This document shows positions 26,575 to 35,243 of a stretch of 64,000 bases of DNA, piece by piece. The first letter of the stretch is position 1. Each line of letters starts with the position of its first letter. The notes beneath the pieces are model-generated. The model was not told the DNA's origin. It saw only the letters and a list, made by a program, of their open reading frames with translations, and did no database searches. Made by a program: the position numbers and the translations under genes. The stretch spans positions 20,161-84,160 of the forward strand of contig JBFWMF010000015.1 in assembly GCA_050251735.1 (NCBI GenBank), read 5' to 3'. Source of the DNA: Desulfitobacterium sp050251735 (lineage in GTDB: Bacteria > Bacillota > Desulfitobacteriia > Desulfitobacteriales > Desulfitobacteriaceae).

Positions 26575-26934
26575 CTACATACCGCCCATGCGCAGGGAGC
26601 TACTTTGCTCCTGCGCTTCTTCCAAAGCAGGCGGATCTGCTGCCACACTTTGCTCAAGAGGTTTTTGTTTATCCAGTTTATCTTCCCGCATTCTTCGCTG
26701 CTGCCTATAGGTAAAGGAGGGCGGAATGCCTTCCAGTTCTTTGCACCGCTTGACCTTGTATCTCTCATTGTCCTCTTTGTAAAGGTAATACCAATCCTCA
26801 TCAAAGCTGTATACTCCCGCCACACCTTTGGTCATTCCATCCCTGTAAATAAGCTGATACTTAAAAAGAGGGCTGGGATCGCACACAACTCTGATCAGAT
26901 CCAGTTCCAGCTCTACTTCTTTCGTGTTTACCAC
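26575..26934 (-). CDS. Small conjugative-element protein, ends -LRMGGM; start unclear
   Basis: About 119 residues. The frame is open to GTG 26958, but that codon lies inside a terminator hairpin, so the true start is further in. AAGGAGG is followed by no ATG, GTG or TTG at normal spacing; the in-frame GTG at 26934 touches the ribosome site, and I give it only as a placeholder. The core has QLIYRDGMTKGVAGVYSFDE and basic RQQRRMREDK; it ends SSSLRMGGM, one of the Met tails of the element. Confidence 0.5.
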   Translation of the reverse strand: MVNTKEVELELDLIRVVCDPSPLFKYQLIYRDGMTKGVAGVYSFDEDWYYLYKEDNERYKVKRCKELEGIPPSFTYRQQRRMREDKLDKQKPLEQSVAADPPALEEAQEQSSSLRMGGM

Positions 26935-26948
26935 CTCCTTATGGGCAG

Positions 26949-26978
26949 CAAAAAACACCGGTGGTTTATGCCGGTGTT
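26949..26978 (-). terminator. Rho-independent terminator
   Basis: Minus-strand AACACCGG and CCGGTGTT pair around nine bases and are followed by TTTTTT. Located downstream of the YodL-domain gene. Confidence 0.75.
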
Positions 26979-27034
26979 AAGCTTCCCGTGAAATTTATCC
27001 CTGTGCTTCATCCGCATGAAGAAAGCACTGAAAT

Positions 27035-27055
27035 TAAAAAACAGCCTTCCGGCTG
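27035..27055 (-). terminator. Rho-independent terminator
   Basis: Minus-strand CAGCC-GGAA-GGCTG followed by TTTTTT, 14 bases after the stop of the YodL-domain gene. With the hairpin at 26949 it makes a tandem terminator. Confidence 0.8.
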
Positions 27056-27068
27056 CAGATGATGGATC

Positions 27069-27626
27069 TTACATACTCATTGTCGGACCTTCGTATAGCT
27101 CCTGCTCCGGAGGATGGAAGGAAATTTCCTTAAATCCGAAGCGGTCCACATAGTGAAAGGTGCTGCCGGAACTGTCGTACAGTTCCACGACATCCGACAT
27201 GGAGAGGCTATGTCCCTCATAGCCGGGTGGGTGGTCTAGGTTGAATTTGGTGAAGAGTTCATCCAGATTGTTGGTTTCCACCTCGCCGTCATAGACCGCC
27301 TGGTAGTTATTCGGATCAGGCTCTCCGTAACGTTCAAGAAGTTCGTCATACCCGATGAATTTCATCATGACGTCCGCTTCGGGCTTGAGCTGCCAGATGC
27401 GGCAGCTTTTGAGGAGCCGAGTGCCGCTTTCCGGGTCAATATTACCTTTTGCTAGTCCTTCGTGGATGCCGTCTCTCCACTCTGGCTCGAATCCCTGCTT
27501 TGCAAGATACGATTGGAGCTGCTCGGTTTTAAACAGCGGATCAACTATAGCCTTACCCTTTTCGATATAACCCGCCTTGTTACCGTAGTATTGGATGAGC
27601 TTGCCTTTGATCTGAATAGGGTTCAT
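27069..27626 (-). CDS. YodL-domain-like protein with -GPTMSM tail
   Basis: 185 residues, ATG 27626 with GGAGGCTCT upstream. The N-terminal two thirds are helical (IGYDELLERYGEPDPNNY). The C-terminal block HSLSMSDVVELYDSSG then HYVDRFGFKEI is the pattern I know from YodL-like domains of large mobile-element proteins. It ends YEGPTMSM, the clearest form of the tail shared within this element. Function unknown. Confidence 0.65.
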   Translation of the reverse strand: MNPIQIKGKLIQYYGNKAGYIEKGKAIVDPLFKTEQLQSYLAKQGFEPEWRDGIHEGLAKGNIDPESGTRLLKSCRIWQLKPEADVMMKFIGYDELLERYGEPDPNNYQAVYDGEVETNNLDELFTKFNLDHPPGYEGHSLSMSDVVELYDSSGSTFHYVDRFGFKEISFHPPEQELYEGPTMSM

Positions 27627-27659
27627 AGAGCCTCCTTCCCCGACATTGGGCTTGCCGTG

Positions 27660-30600
27660 TTATTCAAAGTAGAAATTGACGGAATAAGTGATGTTCGACT
27701 TGTTGTACATACAGTCGTGGTTGGTGTAATAGTAGAACTCCAGCTGGCTGTAGATGCCCGGCGACAGACTGCTGCTGAAGGTGATGCCGTTAGTGGTTGT
27801 TCCGTAGTCCAACTGGTCCCACCGTCCTATCAGCTTGTTATAGCCGCGCACTCTGCCATAATCGTTGCCGGAATGTCCGGAAACGGGCGGCACTGTAAAG
27901 GTGTAGTTGGTAATAGTCGCCCCTGCAATGCCCTGTTCAAGGATTACCGATTCAGGACCGGTCAGCGTCATGCCGCCGCCCCTGTTCGGATCGGCCACAA
28001 AGAATACAATAGCTGTCCAAGGCGATTCGGCTCGGGTGGAGTCAACCGCTTTTACACGAACAACATTTTTACCCAACGGATATGAAGTGCTGGTCTGCGC
28101 CGGACGGCCTTCCCAAACATAGGTGATTGCGTCACCATCGGGGTCGGAGCTGGATGCGGTGATAGTAATTGGTACGCCGGGAGCGATGCTATTTCCGTCA
28201 GGGGTACGGGTTATTACCGGCGTTGTGGGTGCAGAATTTGTCACCGTAAAGGTGATATTCGTCCAGTCGGAATACATCCCCCATGTGTCCTTTGCCCTGA
28301 CCTTTACGGTATGGGTACCCACGGGATAATAGCTGTCTGCAGTGTTGCCGGAGTATTCAAGAATTACGGAATCTCCGTCCGGATCGCTGGCAGAGGCAGA
28401 GAGGTTAACCAGCAGTTTGCCGTCCTTGGCGGTACGGACTACCGTCGCGCTTCCGATGGGTTTGTTCGGTGCGGTGTTGGTGATGGTGATGCTCTGCGAA
28501 TAGGTAAAGGTTCTGCCTTCACTGTCTGTCGAGCTTGCAATCAAGACATAGCTGCCGGGTACGCTGATGGAAATGTTGCCGCCATTGTTTGACAAGGTTC
28601 CAGAATAGGACGCCGGAGCTCCGTCTTTGGTCAGCGACCATACAAGGCTTCTGCCCTCCAGTCCGGATACGGCCGGCAGGGAAACATTAATATTGCCGCC
28701 GATGTGAATAGAGGACGGGACGGTGAACGGGAAGCTGGCAATCGGCTTGACTGTTGCTGTGTTGGAAGCAAAGGTGAATTTCCTGCTGTTCACGTCCGTC
28801 ACCTCGGCGATCAGCTTCACAGCGATGGTTTTATTCGTACTGATTGCAAGATTACCGCCGTCTGCTCCGACCGAGCCTGTCGCATACTGTAAATAAGGTT
28901 TTGGCTGACCGCCATCCACAGAAAGAAGCCAAGCTATTCCCGTTCCGTCAAGCTCTGCACCGGATGCGGTGACAGCAATGGAATCCCCGCTGTAGCTGAG
29001 TGACGGGAGTCCGATGGACATCTGCGGGATGGGATAAACCGTGAAGCTTCCGCTCCGGACAAAGGTTCGGCCTGTGGGGTCCGTCATGGTCAGTGTCAGC
29101 TCGTACTGTCCCTTTGCCAGGAAGGTAAGAATGCCACCAGCTTGGGTCAAAGTACCTGACGCATATGCGGAGTAAGGTTCAGCGCCGCCGTCATCCTTGA
29201 TAACAGTCCAGATTGCGGTGAGGTTTTGCAGATCCGTACCGCTGACGCTGACTGTTCCGGCTTCACCCACGTACCAAACTTGCGGCAGTTCGAGAGAAAT
29301 TGACGGAATCGGGCAGACCGTAGTGGAAGCACTGTAGGAGAACTCCCTGCCCAGCGCGTCCGTCATGGAGGCTGTAAGGGTGTAATCTCCGGTTTGCGTG
29401 AAGCGGATTCTCCCGCCGTAGGCATTGAGGCTTCCCTCTATGACGGAGGAAAGCTCAACGGGCTTGCCGTCTTTGGTGAGTGTCCATTCCACCGACAGTA
29501 CATTGTTGTTGCCGCGAGTCCTTAAATCAATGATGCGGTCGGTATGCGTGGCTTCCGGGAGCTCAAAGGAAATGCTCAGCACCGGCAGGACTTCGATCCT
29601 TCCGCCGTTCTCGAACAGGAATACCCGCCCGGTTTCATCGGTGATTCTTGCGATCAGTTCGTAGGTTCCGGCATGCTTAAAGCGGATGGAGCCGCCGCTG
29701 TTATCCAGCGAGCCGTCGACATATGTGGCCCAATCCTGGAATCCGAAGCCGTTCTCCAACAGCCACTCCACGTTCAGCCCATTAAGCTCCGAGGTTTCCA
29801 TAAGCACCTTGACGGCAGTATCGGTGTGTGCGGTTCCAGGCAGAGCATACGAGATGCTCGGAACCGGATAGACCTTGACCGGTACGGTGTAACTGTAGGT
29901 TCTTCCTGCGGGATCGGTGAAGGCTGCTTTAAGAACATACTCTCCTTTATTAATAAAGCGAATGTAGCCGCCCTCGTTGGTCAGCTCGCCCTGAACCACA
30001 TCGGTAAGGGCAACGTCCTTGCCGTCCTTCATCAGCGACCACTGAATTGCGGCGTTGCCGAGGTTTTCAAAGCGGGTTTCCACATGGACAGTTTTATCGG
30101 TATGGGTGATTTCCGGTACATAGAAGCCGATAGAACCTACCGGATAAATCGTAATTGTCTTGGAGGCTTCAAAGGCTCTGCCGGTTTCGTCGGTAAGCGT
30201 TCCGGTGAGCATATATACGCCCTTGTCCTTGAAGCGGATGGTACCGCCTTCATCTGTGAGGCTGCCTTCTGCTTCATCAGCGAGCACTGCCGCTTTACCG
30301 TTCTTGATAAGGTTCCAAGTCACGCTTAGTCCATCAGATTCTGTCAGCAAAGTTTTGACGTCAAGAGTTTTATCCGTATGAGAAGCTGCCGGTAGATCAA
30401 TGGAAATTCCGGCCACAGGATTGACCCTGGTGCTTTCACTATGGGTGAAGACTCGTCCGGCATCGTCGGTTATGGATGCTGTCAGTGTATATTCGCCCTT
30501 GTTCCTGAACACGAAGGTGCCGCCCTCATTCCCGAGGGTTCCGTCCAAAATGTCAGCAGCCTGGACGATTTCATCATCCTTCGCTGCTGTCCATGTAATG

Positions 30601-31712
30601 TCGTGACCGTAGACCTTATCTAAAAGGAAAGTAAGTGTTGTTGATTTGTCTGTATGGGTGGTTTCAGACAGGTCAAAGCTCAGGTCAATGACCGGATATA
30701 CCGTGATCTGCTTAGACAGTACGGTTTCTTTTCCTCTGGCGTTTTTGGCTGTGGCAGTAAGCGTATACTGCCCGTCCTCCTTAAATTGAATGGTGCCGCC
30801 CTCTAAGTCGAGGCTGCCGCTGACTGCGTCCGCCAGCTCCATAGGCTGCTGGGAGCCGTCGACAGCTGTTTTAGTCAGCGTCCAGGTGTATCTTTTCATG
30901 TACTTCCAGATGGGCATCACCTGAACTTCGCTGTCAGTATGAGCAGTTTCAGGAAGCTCAAACCGCACCTGCGCAGGCGGATAATATGAGCCACCTCCCG
31001 GATTGCCCGGCGTTGGCGTAGGAGACGGCTTGCTCTCATCCGGATTCGTCGGAGCAGGCGTCGGCTGCTCTGTGGACCCCGGCGTAGGACTCGGCTTCGC
31101 TGCATCCGGAGTCTGCGCTGGAGCGGACGGCGTTGGCTCAGTCGGCGTTGGCTCAGTCGGCTTCGGCTTTACCTTGTCGACCATATCCTCTGCGTCGCCC
31201 TTGGTAACCGGGTCGTTGGGACGGATTTTATTATCATCCGTATTCCCGATAATTCCGTCCTCGCGGCCGATGATGACAAAGCCCTTGTCCTTATCCTCTA
31301 TGTCCGTCTGATCCTCATAACCGCTGTGCCCCTGTGTGTTTACCGCTTCCTCATCCCTGCCCTCCGCTCTCACGAGCATCTTGATGATTTCTGCGCGGGT
31401 GATGGGATCATCTGGGCGGAAGCCGTCAGGGTAATCGGCGGGGTCGATAATTCCTGCGTTAATAAGCGTCTCAATGTTTTTCTCCGACCAGTGGCCGTCG
31501 ATATCTGAAAAGCTGGGCGGGTCTTTTTCCGTGTTTGAGCTATCTAGCGGAATATCCCTCACCAGGATGGCGGCAAATTCTCCGCGTGTGATGATTTCGC
31601 CTTGGCCAATGAAGTTTTCCGGGTGCAGGCGGTACGCTGTATAGATACCGCCGCATACCAGGAGAAGGAGAACGATGGCAATTTTGCCGATGAGTTTTCC
31701 TTTCTGTTTCAT
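27660..31712 (-). CDS. Large surface protein: S-layer homology domains plus nine Ig-like repeats
   Basis: 1,350 residues. A membrane/signal helix at 9-28 is followed by S-layer homology repeats (about 38-180: ITRGEFAAILVRD, FSDIDGHWSEKNIETLINAG, DDPITRAEIIKMLVRA) that hold proteins to the cell wall. A Pro/Thr-rich linker (about 180-245) leads to nine tandem Ig-like units of about 85-95 residues, most starting with a strand and an HTD motif such as ETAHTD, ETTHTD, AASHTD. Two PKD/Ig-type units with SDPDGD follow, then a C-terminal domain. It probably acts as an adhesin or mating-surface protein. The repeats make the DNA internally repetitive. Confidence 0.85.
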   Translation of the reverse strand: MKQKGKLIGKIAIVLLLLVCGGIYTAYRLHPENFIGQGEIITRGEFAAILVRDIPLDSSNTEKDPPSFSDIDGHWSEKNIETLINAGIIDPADYPDGFRPDDPITRAEIIKMLVRAEGRDEEAVNTQGHSGYEDQTDIEDKDKGFVIIGREDGIIGNTDDNKIRPNDPVTKGDAEDMVDKVKPKPTEPTPTEPTPSAPAQTPDAAKPSPTPGSTEQPTPAPTNPDESKPSPTPTPGNPGGGSYYPPAQVRFELPETAHTDSEVQVMPIWKYMKRYTWTLTKTAVDGSQQPMELADAVSGSLDLEGGTIQFKEDGQYTLTATAKNARGKETVLSKQITVYPVIDLSFDLSETTHTDKSTTLTFLLDKVYGHDITWTAAKDDEIVQAADILDGTLGNEGGTFVFRNKGEYTLTASITDDAGRVFTHSESTRVNPVAGISIDLPAASHTDKTLDVKTLLTESDGLSVTWNLIKNGKAAVLADEAEGSLTDEGGTIRFKDKGVYMLTGTLTDETGRAFEASKTITIYPVGSIGFYVPEITHTDKTVHVETRFENLGNAAIQWSLMKDGKDVALTDVVQGELTNEGGYIRFINKGEYVLKAAFTDPAGRTYSYTVPVKVYPVPSISYALPGTAHTDTAVKVLMETSELNGLNVEWLLENGFGFQDWATYVDGSLDNSGGSIRFKHAGTYELIARITDETGRVFLFENGGRIEVLPVLSISFELPEATHTDRIIDLRTRGNNNVLSVEWTLTKDGKPVELSSVIEGSLNAYGGRIRFTQTGDYTLTASMTDALGREFSYSASTTVCPIPSISLELPQVWYVGEAGTVSVSGTDLQNLTAIWTVIKDDGGAEPYSAYASGTLTQAGGILTFLAKGQYELTLTMTDPTGRTFVRSGSFTVYPIPQMSIGLPSLSYSGDSIAVTASGAELDGTGIAWLLSVDGGQPKPYLQYATGSVGADGGNLAISTNKTIAVKLIAEVTDVNSRKFTFASNTATVKPIASFPFTVPSSIHIGGNINVSLPAVSGLEGRSLVWSLTKDGAPASYSGTLSNNGGNISISVPGSYVLIASSTDSEGRTFTYSQSITITNTAPNKPIGSATVVRTAKDGKLLVNLSASASDPDGDSVILEYSGNTADSYYPVGTHTVKVRAKDTWGMYSDWTNITFTVTNSAPTTPVITRTPDGNSIAPGVPITITASSSDPDGDAITYVWEGRPAQTSTSYPLGKNVVRVKAVDSTRAESPWTAIVFFVADPNRGGGMTLTGPESVILEQGIAGATITNYTFTVPPVSGHSGNDYGRVRGYNKLIGRWDQLDYGTTTNGITFSSSLSPGIYSQLEFYYYTNHDCMYNKSNITYSVNFYFE

Positions 31713-31744
31713 GGTTTTTCAGTCCTTTCTTTTAATTTTTACAA

Positions 31745-31777
31745 GAAAAAAGCCGGAATCATCAGTCTGACTCCGGC
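31745..31777 (-). terminator. Rho-independent terminator
   Basis: Minus-strand GCCGGA…TCCGGC (with inner TCA/TGA pairing) followed by TTTTTTC, just downstream of the gene at 31796 and before the surface protein gene. Confidence 0.8.
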
Positions 31778-31795
31778 CTCAAGTCCTTATTGGTT

Positions 31796-32383
31796 TCATA
31801 GCTTCACCTCCATACCGCCCGGCTCCTGCTGCCCTTTGAAGAAGGCTTCCAAGACCTCAGGCGACGGATAAATGAGCTTTCCGTCAATCATTTCAAATAC
31901 GCAGAAGTCATCCCGGTCGCAGATCATAACTCGGTGCTGGCAGTCCTTCTGCATTTCGATGTAGTCCTGCACCTCCTTGAGGCTGCACAGCCATACGCCG
32001 GAGGTGTATCGTCCGTCCGGCAGAAAGCAATAGCCGCTATACTGAGGCTCATGGCTTTTCAGATCCAACGCATCAGCCGGCCGGATCTGCGAGAGCTGGA
32101 GCCGGGCATGGTCAGACAGAATCTCCGGCTTTGCAATACCAAGCACGTCGCTTCTGTTCCAGCGAACCTGCTCTCCGTTTGCAAGTGAAACTGTAAAGAC
32201 GGACCGTCCGATGGGATTGGGATTGCTTCCATTTCCACCGGTGCAATAGTATAGTTGGTGATTTACGTTTCGTAGATCTCCCGGCAAGGAGGAAGACCGT
32301 AGAATAACAACTTTGCCGCTGATGGGCATGTCATATCCGGTTTGCAGGCAGTCCTCTTGTGTGAATAACTCTTTCTCAGTCAA
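31796..32383 (-). CDS. Conjugative-element protein, unknown
   Basis: 195 residues from TTG 32383 (start uncertain; the open frame continues to 32410 and overlaps the AbrB-like gene). Mixed alpha/beta, no membrane segment. Blocks: HQLYYCTGGNGSNPNPIGRS, SGYCFLPDGRYTSGVWLC and RVMICDRDDFCVFEMIDGK. It ends EPGGMEVKL. I do not recognise the family. Confidence 0.55.
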   Translation of the reverse strand: MTEKELFTQEDCLQTGYDMPISGKVVILRSSSLPGDLRNVNHQLYYCTGGNGSNPNPIGRSVFTVSLANGEQVRWNRSDVLGIAKPEILSDHARLQLSQIRPADALDLKSHEPQYSGYCFLPDGRYTSGVWLCSLKEVQDYIEMQKDCQHRVMICDRDDFCVFEMIDGKLIYPSPEVLEAFFKGQQEPGGMEVKL

Positions 32384-32672
32384 GGCGAATCGGCCCCTTT
32401 CTTTTTTCAATCATGTCCAGCAGCTTTGCGGCAATGGAGATCAATGTTTCCTCCGGCATATCGCGGATAGCGGCACGCACGAATGCTTCCACAGCCTCCG
32501 GCGACTGATCGCCGATCTCAATAAGATCAACCTTTTTTGCCGTGATGACACCCTTCTGGATTCCGAGGCGCACAATATCTCCATGCTCCATTTCAGCGGC
32601 AGTACGAAGTGCCTTCGGAATAAGTACACGCCCTTTGTCATCTACGATTTTATATATGGGCTTTGCTTTCAT
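32376..32672 (-). CDS. SpoVT/AbrB-type DNA-binding protein
   Basis: 98 residues, ATG 32672 with AAAGGAGGGATACTTC. Residues 5-45 (YKIVDDKGRVLIPKALR and EHGDIVRLGIQKGVITAKK) form a swapped-hairpin AbrB domain. The rest is a helical end. It overlaps the next upstream AbrB-like gene by 4 bases; together they could be a two-part transition regulator of the element. Confidence 0.8.
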   Translation of the reverse strand: MKAKPIYKIVDDKGRVLIPKALRTAAEMEHGDIVRLGIQKGVITAKKVDLIEIGDQSPEAVEAFVRAAIRDMPEETLISIAAKLLDMIEKRKGPIRLD

Positions 32673-33127
32673 ACGAAGTATCCCTCCTTTCTCATAACGT
32701 CACGAACGGTGCTGGGGTCTATGCCGAGATCCTCGAAGAGCCCGCGCAGCTCCTCCGGCAGACGTTCAAGGATATCAGACAGAACGATGACAATGGCACC
32801 CTCGGCACAAATGACATCCAAGTCGCTGTCTAATGGGATGTCCGCAGACTCCAGCAGTTCGTGGGGTATATGCAGTTCATCCTCCGGGAGTTCATAATCC
32901 GGAGAAAATTTCTCATCATCCTTCTGCAATTCAAAGAGAGGGACGGCAATCGCCACTCCCTCAGATGTGATAAGAACCATAGGGCAGTGCTCGTTTACTT
33001 CATCCTGTACCATCATGGTGAAGCAGATCTCATCCCCAGGCTTCAGTCCGGCATTGCCTACGGCTTCTGCAGAAAGGACAATCTGGCCGCTTTTGTCTAC
33101 CTCGGACTTCATTTTAATGATTTTCAT
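32669..33127 (-). CDS. AbrB-like protein with acidic C-terminal domain
   Basis: 152 residues, ATG 33127 with AAGGAGGAACATCCTAATG-type spacing. The first 50 residues (SEVDKSGQIVLSAEAVGNAGLKPGDEICF) resemble an AbrB hairpin. The acidic rest ends DLGIDPSTVRDVMRKEGYFV, which looks like a helix-turn-helix. Probably a regulator. Coupled to the downstream AbrB gene. Confidence 0.65.
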   Translation of the reverse strand: MKIIKMKSEVDKSGQIVLSAEAVGNAGLKPGDEICFTMMVQDEVNEHCPMVLITSEGVAIAVPLFELQKDDEKFSPDYELPEDELHIPHELLESADIPLDSDLDVICAEGAIVIVLSDILERLPEELRGLFEDLGIDPSTVRDVMRKEGYFV

Positions 33128-33165
33128 TAGGATGTTCCTCCTTAAAATTAACCCCTGTGATGGGG

Positions 33166-34101
33166 TTATAATTGTGGGTCAAGTAACAGTTCGGAGTCGA
33201 AGAGATTCATCTGGGACGGCATGTCCTGCAGTCTCTCGCCGGTGTCGTAGTTAGAGATCAGGACTTCAGCGTATTCGCAGCCATTGTCATATCGCTGGGC
33301 AAGGTTGTTGATTCGGCTGACCGCTTCAATGTTAAAGTCCTGGTACAGCTCTCGGATGAATTCGCAGTCGTTATAGCTGACTAGCCATTTGCCTTGGCAA
33401 GATGCTAAGGTATCCCGCAGTCGGTAGTGATCCTCTTTCTTAAATTCCACGGCGTAATGTCCTTCCGTCTGATAATATGGCGGGTCGCAATAGATGAAGG
33501 CTTTTTCACGGTCGTACTGCTTGATCAGGGCTTCAAAGTCCTTGTTTTCAATGACCGTGTCCTTAAGTCTCCTGCTGCCCTGCCAGAGAATATGAAAGGT
33601 TTTCCTTATATCGCAGGGCTGGCATCCGTAACTGGTGCAGCCGCTTCCGTAGCTTAGCCGGATGAGACGATAGAAAGCAGCGGCTCGTTTTACGTCATTC
33701 ATCTGTGCGTTTTCCAAAAGGATCAGCTTGATTTCCTCATACTGCGGTTCACTTAGAAACCTCTGCGCGATATCCAGTTCCTGCCGCAGGTACTTGTTTG
33801 TGAATTCCTCCTTCTCCAGATATTTTTTCAGGACATTAAATTCATCGCGTCCGTTTAGCGGGAAGAAATTGAGCTCCTTGAGAAGAGCAAAGGGACGGTC
33901 GCGGACGCAGCGGAACAGATTTGCCAGGTCTGAATTGAAATCGTTGTAGACCTCCATAGCGGCGTCCGGAGGCCGTCCGAACAGCACCCAGCCTCCGCCG
34001 CCAAAAACCTCAATGTACCGTCCGAATTCCTTCGGCATACGCTGATAGATCATATCCCGCAGAGCCTTTTTGCCGCCCACCCAACTGATGATACTGTTCA
34101 A
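33166..34101 (-). CDS. Dam-type DNA adenine methyltransferase (D12 class)
   Basis: 311 residues from a TTG start at 34101, chosen because GGGAGGTGATG lies upstream inside the end of the preceding small gene. SAM-binding motif YIEVFGGGGWVLFG, the catalytic DPPY in FIYCDPPYYQTEGHY, and the N-terminal SWVGGKKALRDMI are those of class alpha N6-adenine methylases. It may modify the element's DNA against restriction. No matching nuclease is adjacent. Confidence 0.85.
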   Translation of the reverse strand: MNSIISWVGGKKALRDMIYQRMPKEFGRYIEVFGGGGWVLFGRPPDAAMEVYNDFNSDLANLFRCVRDRPFALLKELNFFPLNGRDEFNVLKKYLEKEEFTNKYLRQELDIAQRFLSEPQYEEIKLILLENAQMNDVKRAAAFYRLIRLSYGSGCTSYGCQPCDIRKTFHILWQGSRRLKDTVIENKDFEALIKQYDREKAFIYCDPPYYQTEGHYAVEFKKEDHYRLRDTLASCQGKWLVSYNDCEFIRELYQDFNIEAVSRINNLAQRYDNGCEYAEVLISNYDTGERLQDMPSQMNLFDSELLLDPQL

Positions 34102-34105
34102 TACA

Positions 34106-34309
34106 TCACCTCCCTTTGCTCTGGCGGCTGAATTTCTCAACGTCAGTCCTAATGCAGGAGCCGTCAGGACTCCAGCAGATAAAGCCGACGCTGGGATAAG
34201 GGCAGCCGACACATCGGGAGGTATCTTCAGGCAGAGGCAGGGAATGCTTTGCAGGAGGACTGCTTTCTCCGGCTCCTGTTTTTTCTTCTGGTGTTACATC
34301 ATGCTTCAT
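34106..34309 (-). CDS. Small Cys-rich protein
   Basis: 67 residues, ATG 34309 with AAGGAGCTGAACC. The C-terminal half RCVGCPYPSVGFICWSPDGS then CIRTD holds four cysteines spaced like a small metal-binding knuckle. It is immediately upstream of the Dam methylase gene, whose ribosome site it contains. Not recognised; too regular in its start signals to be a chance frame. Confidence 0.6.
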   Translation of the reverse strand: MKHDVTPEEKTGAGESSPPAKHSLPLPEDTSRCVGCPYPSVGFICWSPDGSCIRTDVEKFSRQSKGR

Positions 34310-34330
34310 GGTTCAGCTCCTTTCTCGGAA

Positions 34331-34371
34331 AAACAAAAAAGGCGCTGCCTTTTTTGTAGAGACAACGCCTT
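34331..34371 (-). terminator. Probable terminator
   Basis: AAGGCG and CGCCTT with inner TG/CA pairing, followed on the minus strand by TTTTTTGTTTTT. Lies between the genes at 34478 and 34106. Confidence 0.6.
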
Positions 34372-34412
34372 CTCGTTTTTTTAGTTGTATGGCCCACAGC
34401 AATCTGCTGCAA

Positions 34413-34455
34413 CAAAAAAAGCGCGCCTTAGCTTCATAGGAAACCAAAGAGCGCT
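34413..34455 (-). terminator. Probable terminator
   Basis: Minus-strand AGCGC…GCGCT hairpin followed by seven T, 23 bases after the stop of the gene at 34478. Confidence 0.6.
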
Positions 34456-34477
34456 ATTCGTCTGTTGACTTTTTCAT

Positions 34478-34984
34478 TCATCGCATCACCAGGCCTCCGT
34501 ATCCGAGGTCAGGCGAATTGTTTTTCATATCCTGTTCAAACTTGAGAGAATAGTTTTCATGATTCCAGAAGCTGACGTAGATCTCACCGTTCGAAGTTTT
34601 AATTGGACGCTGTTCGAGACCTTCGCCGTAACCATCACTGTTTTGTCCAGTCACAAATTCGAGAAGCCCGGCGGTTTCCTCTCCTGAGAGGGACTCCATC
34701 AATCCGGCGGTCATGACTCCCCACAGCTCACCGTCGACGATTTCAACTGACGGGTACAGGCTATACACCTTTTTATTGAGAGCTTGGTCATGGATGTATT
34801 CGGCAAGACCTCGGTTGTTTTCAAAGAACCGGTTCTCTTTTGCAATGGTAGCGAGGATAGTATCCTCATATGCCACAGCCTCTGCGGTACTGATTTTCAT
34901 CGGATTGACATCCAGTCCATACTCGCATTGGGGGTAGGTGATGATCTTCAGAGGGAAAAAGATACGCATTGTTTCGTTTGCCAT
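34478..34984 (-). CDS. Conserved conjugative-element protein (DUF6329-like)
   Basis: 168 residues from ATG 34984 (GAGGAATTTAAA upstream). Blocks: MRIFFPLKIITYPQCEYGLD, ENRFFENNRGLAEYI, VDGELWGVM and DGYGEGLEQRPIK. I recall a similar layout as DUF6329 in Clostridia elements, but not with certainty. First gene of the visible conjugative block in transcription order. Ends LGYGGLVMR. Confidence 0.6.
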   Translation of the reverse strand: MANETMRIFFPLKIITYPQCEYGLDVNPMKISTAEAVAYEDTILATIAKENRFFENNRGLAEYIHDQALNKKVYSLYPSVEIVDGELWGVMTAGLMESLSGEETAGLLEFVTGQNSDGYGEGLEQRPIKTSNGEIYVSFWNHENYSLKFEQDMKNNSPDLGYGGLVMR

Positions 34985-35041
34985 TTTAAATTCCTCCATT
35001 CTTTATTGACATGATTATTTTGAAGCCCTAAAAAAGGGCAT

Positions 35042-35075
35042 AAAAAAACGAGTGTATCTTCGATTGAAAATACAC
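35042..35075 (-). terminator. Probable terminator
   Basis: Minus-strand GTGTAT and ATACAC pair around 12 bases and are followed by TCGTTTTTTT. It may end the metY-lysE transcript, although it lies 170 bases after lysE. Confidence 0.55.
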
Positions 35076-35243
35076 CCATTATTTTTGTAAGAATCAGAAT
35101 AACGTTGTTTGCGAGGGTTTAAATCCCTCCCAGTATTTTAAAAAGGCCCAATGTAACTATATTCTGTATAGTATAGCTAAAGAAATTTCCATAGTATATC
35201 AATGCAACAAACCAATGAACAGTTATCCAAAAAAAATTCGTCT

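Noticed and set aside
29544..30329. 261-codon plus-strand frame within the surface protein gene
   Set aside because: Antisense shadow of a repetitive gene; no start signals.
28000..31000. Regular spacing of about 270 bases suggesting a CRISPR or satellite array
   Set aside because: The period is that of the Ig-like protein repeats; units are diverged and in frame, not identical repeats with spacers. No CRISPR array was seen anywhere in the window.
35113..35129. tRNA T-arm-like sequence GAGGG-TTTAAAT-CCCTC, possible attachment site of the conjugative element
   Set aside because: No cloverleaf can be built upstream, the T-loop lacks the conserved C, no CCA end follows, and no second copy was seen at the left edge.
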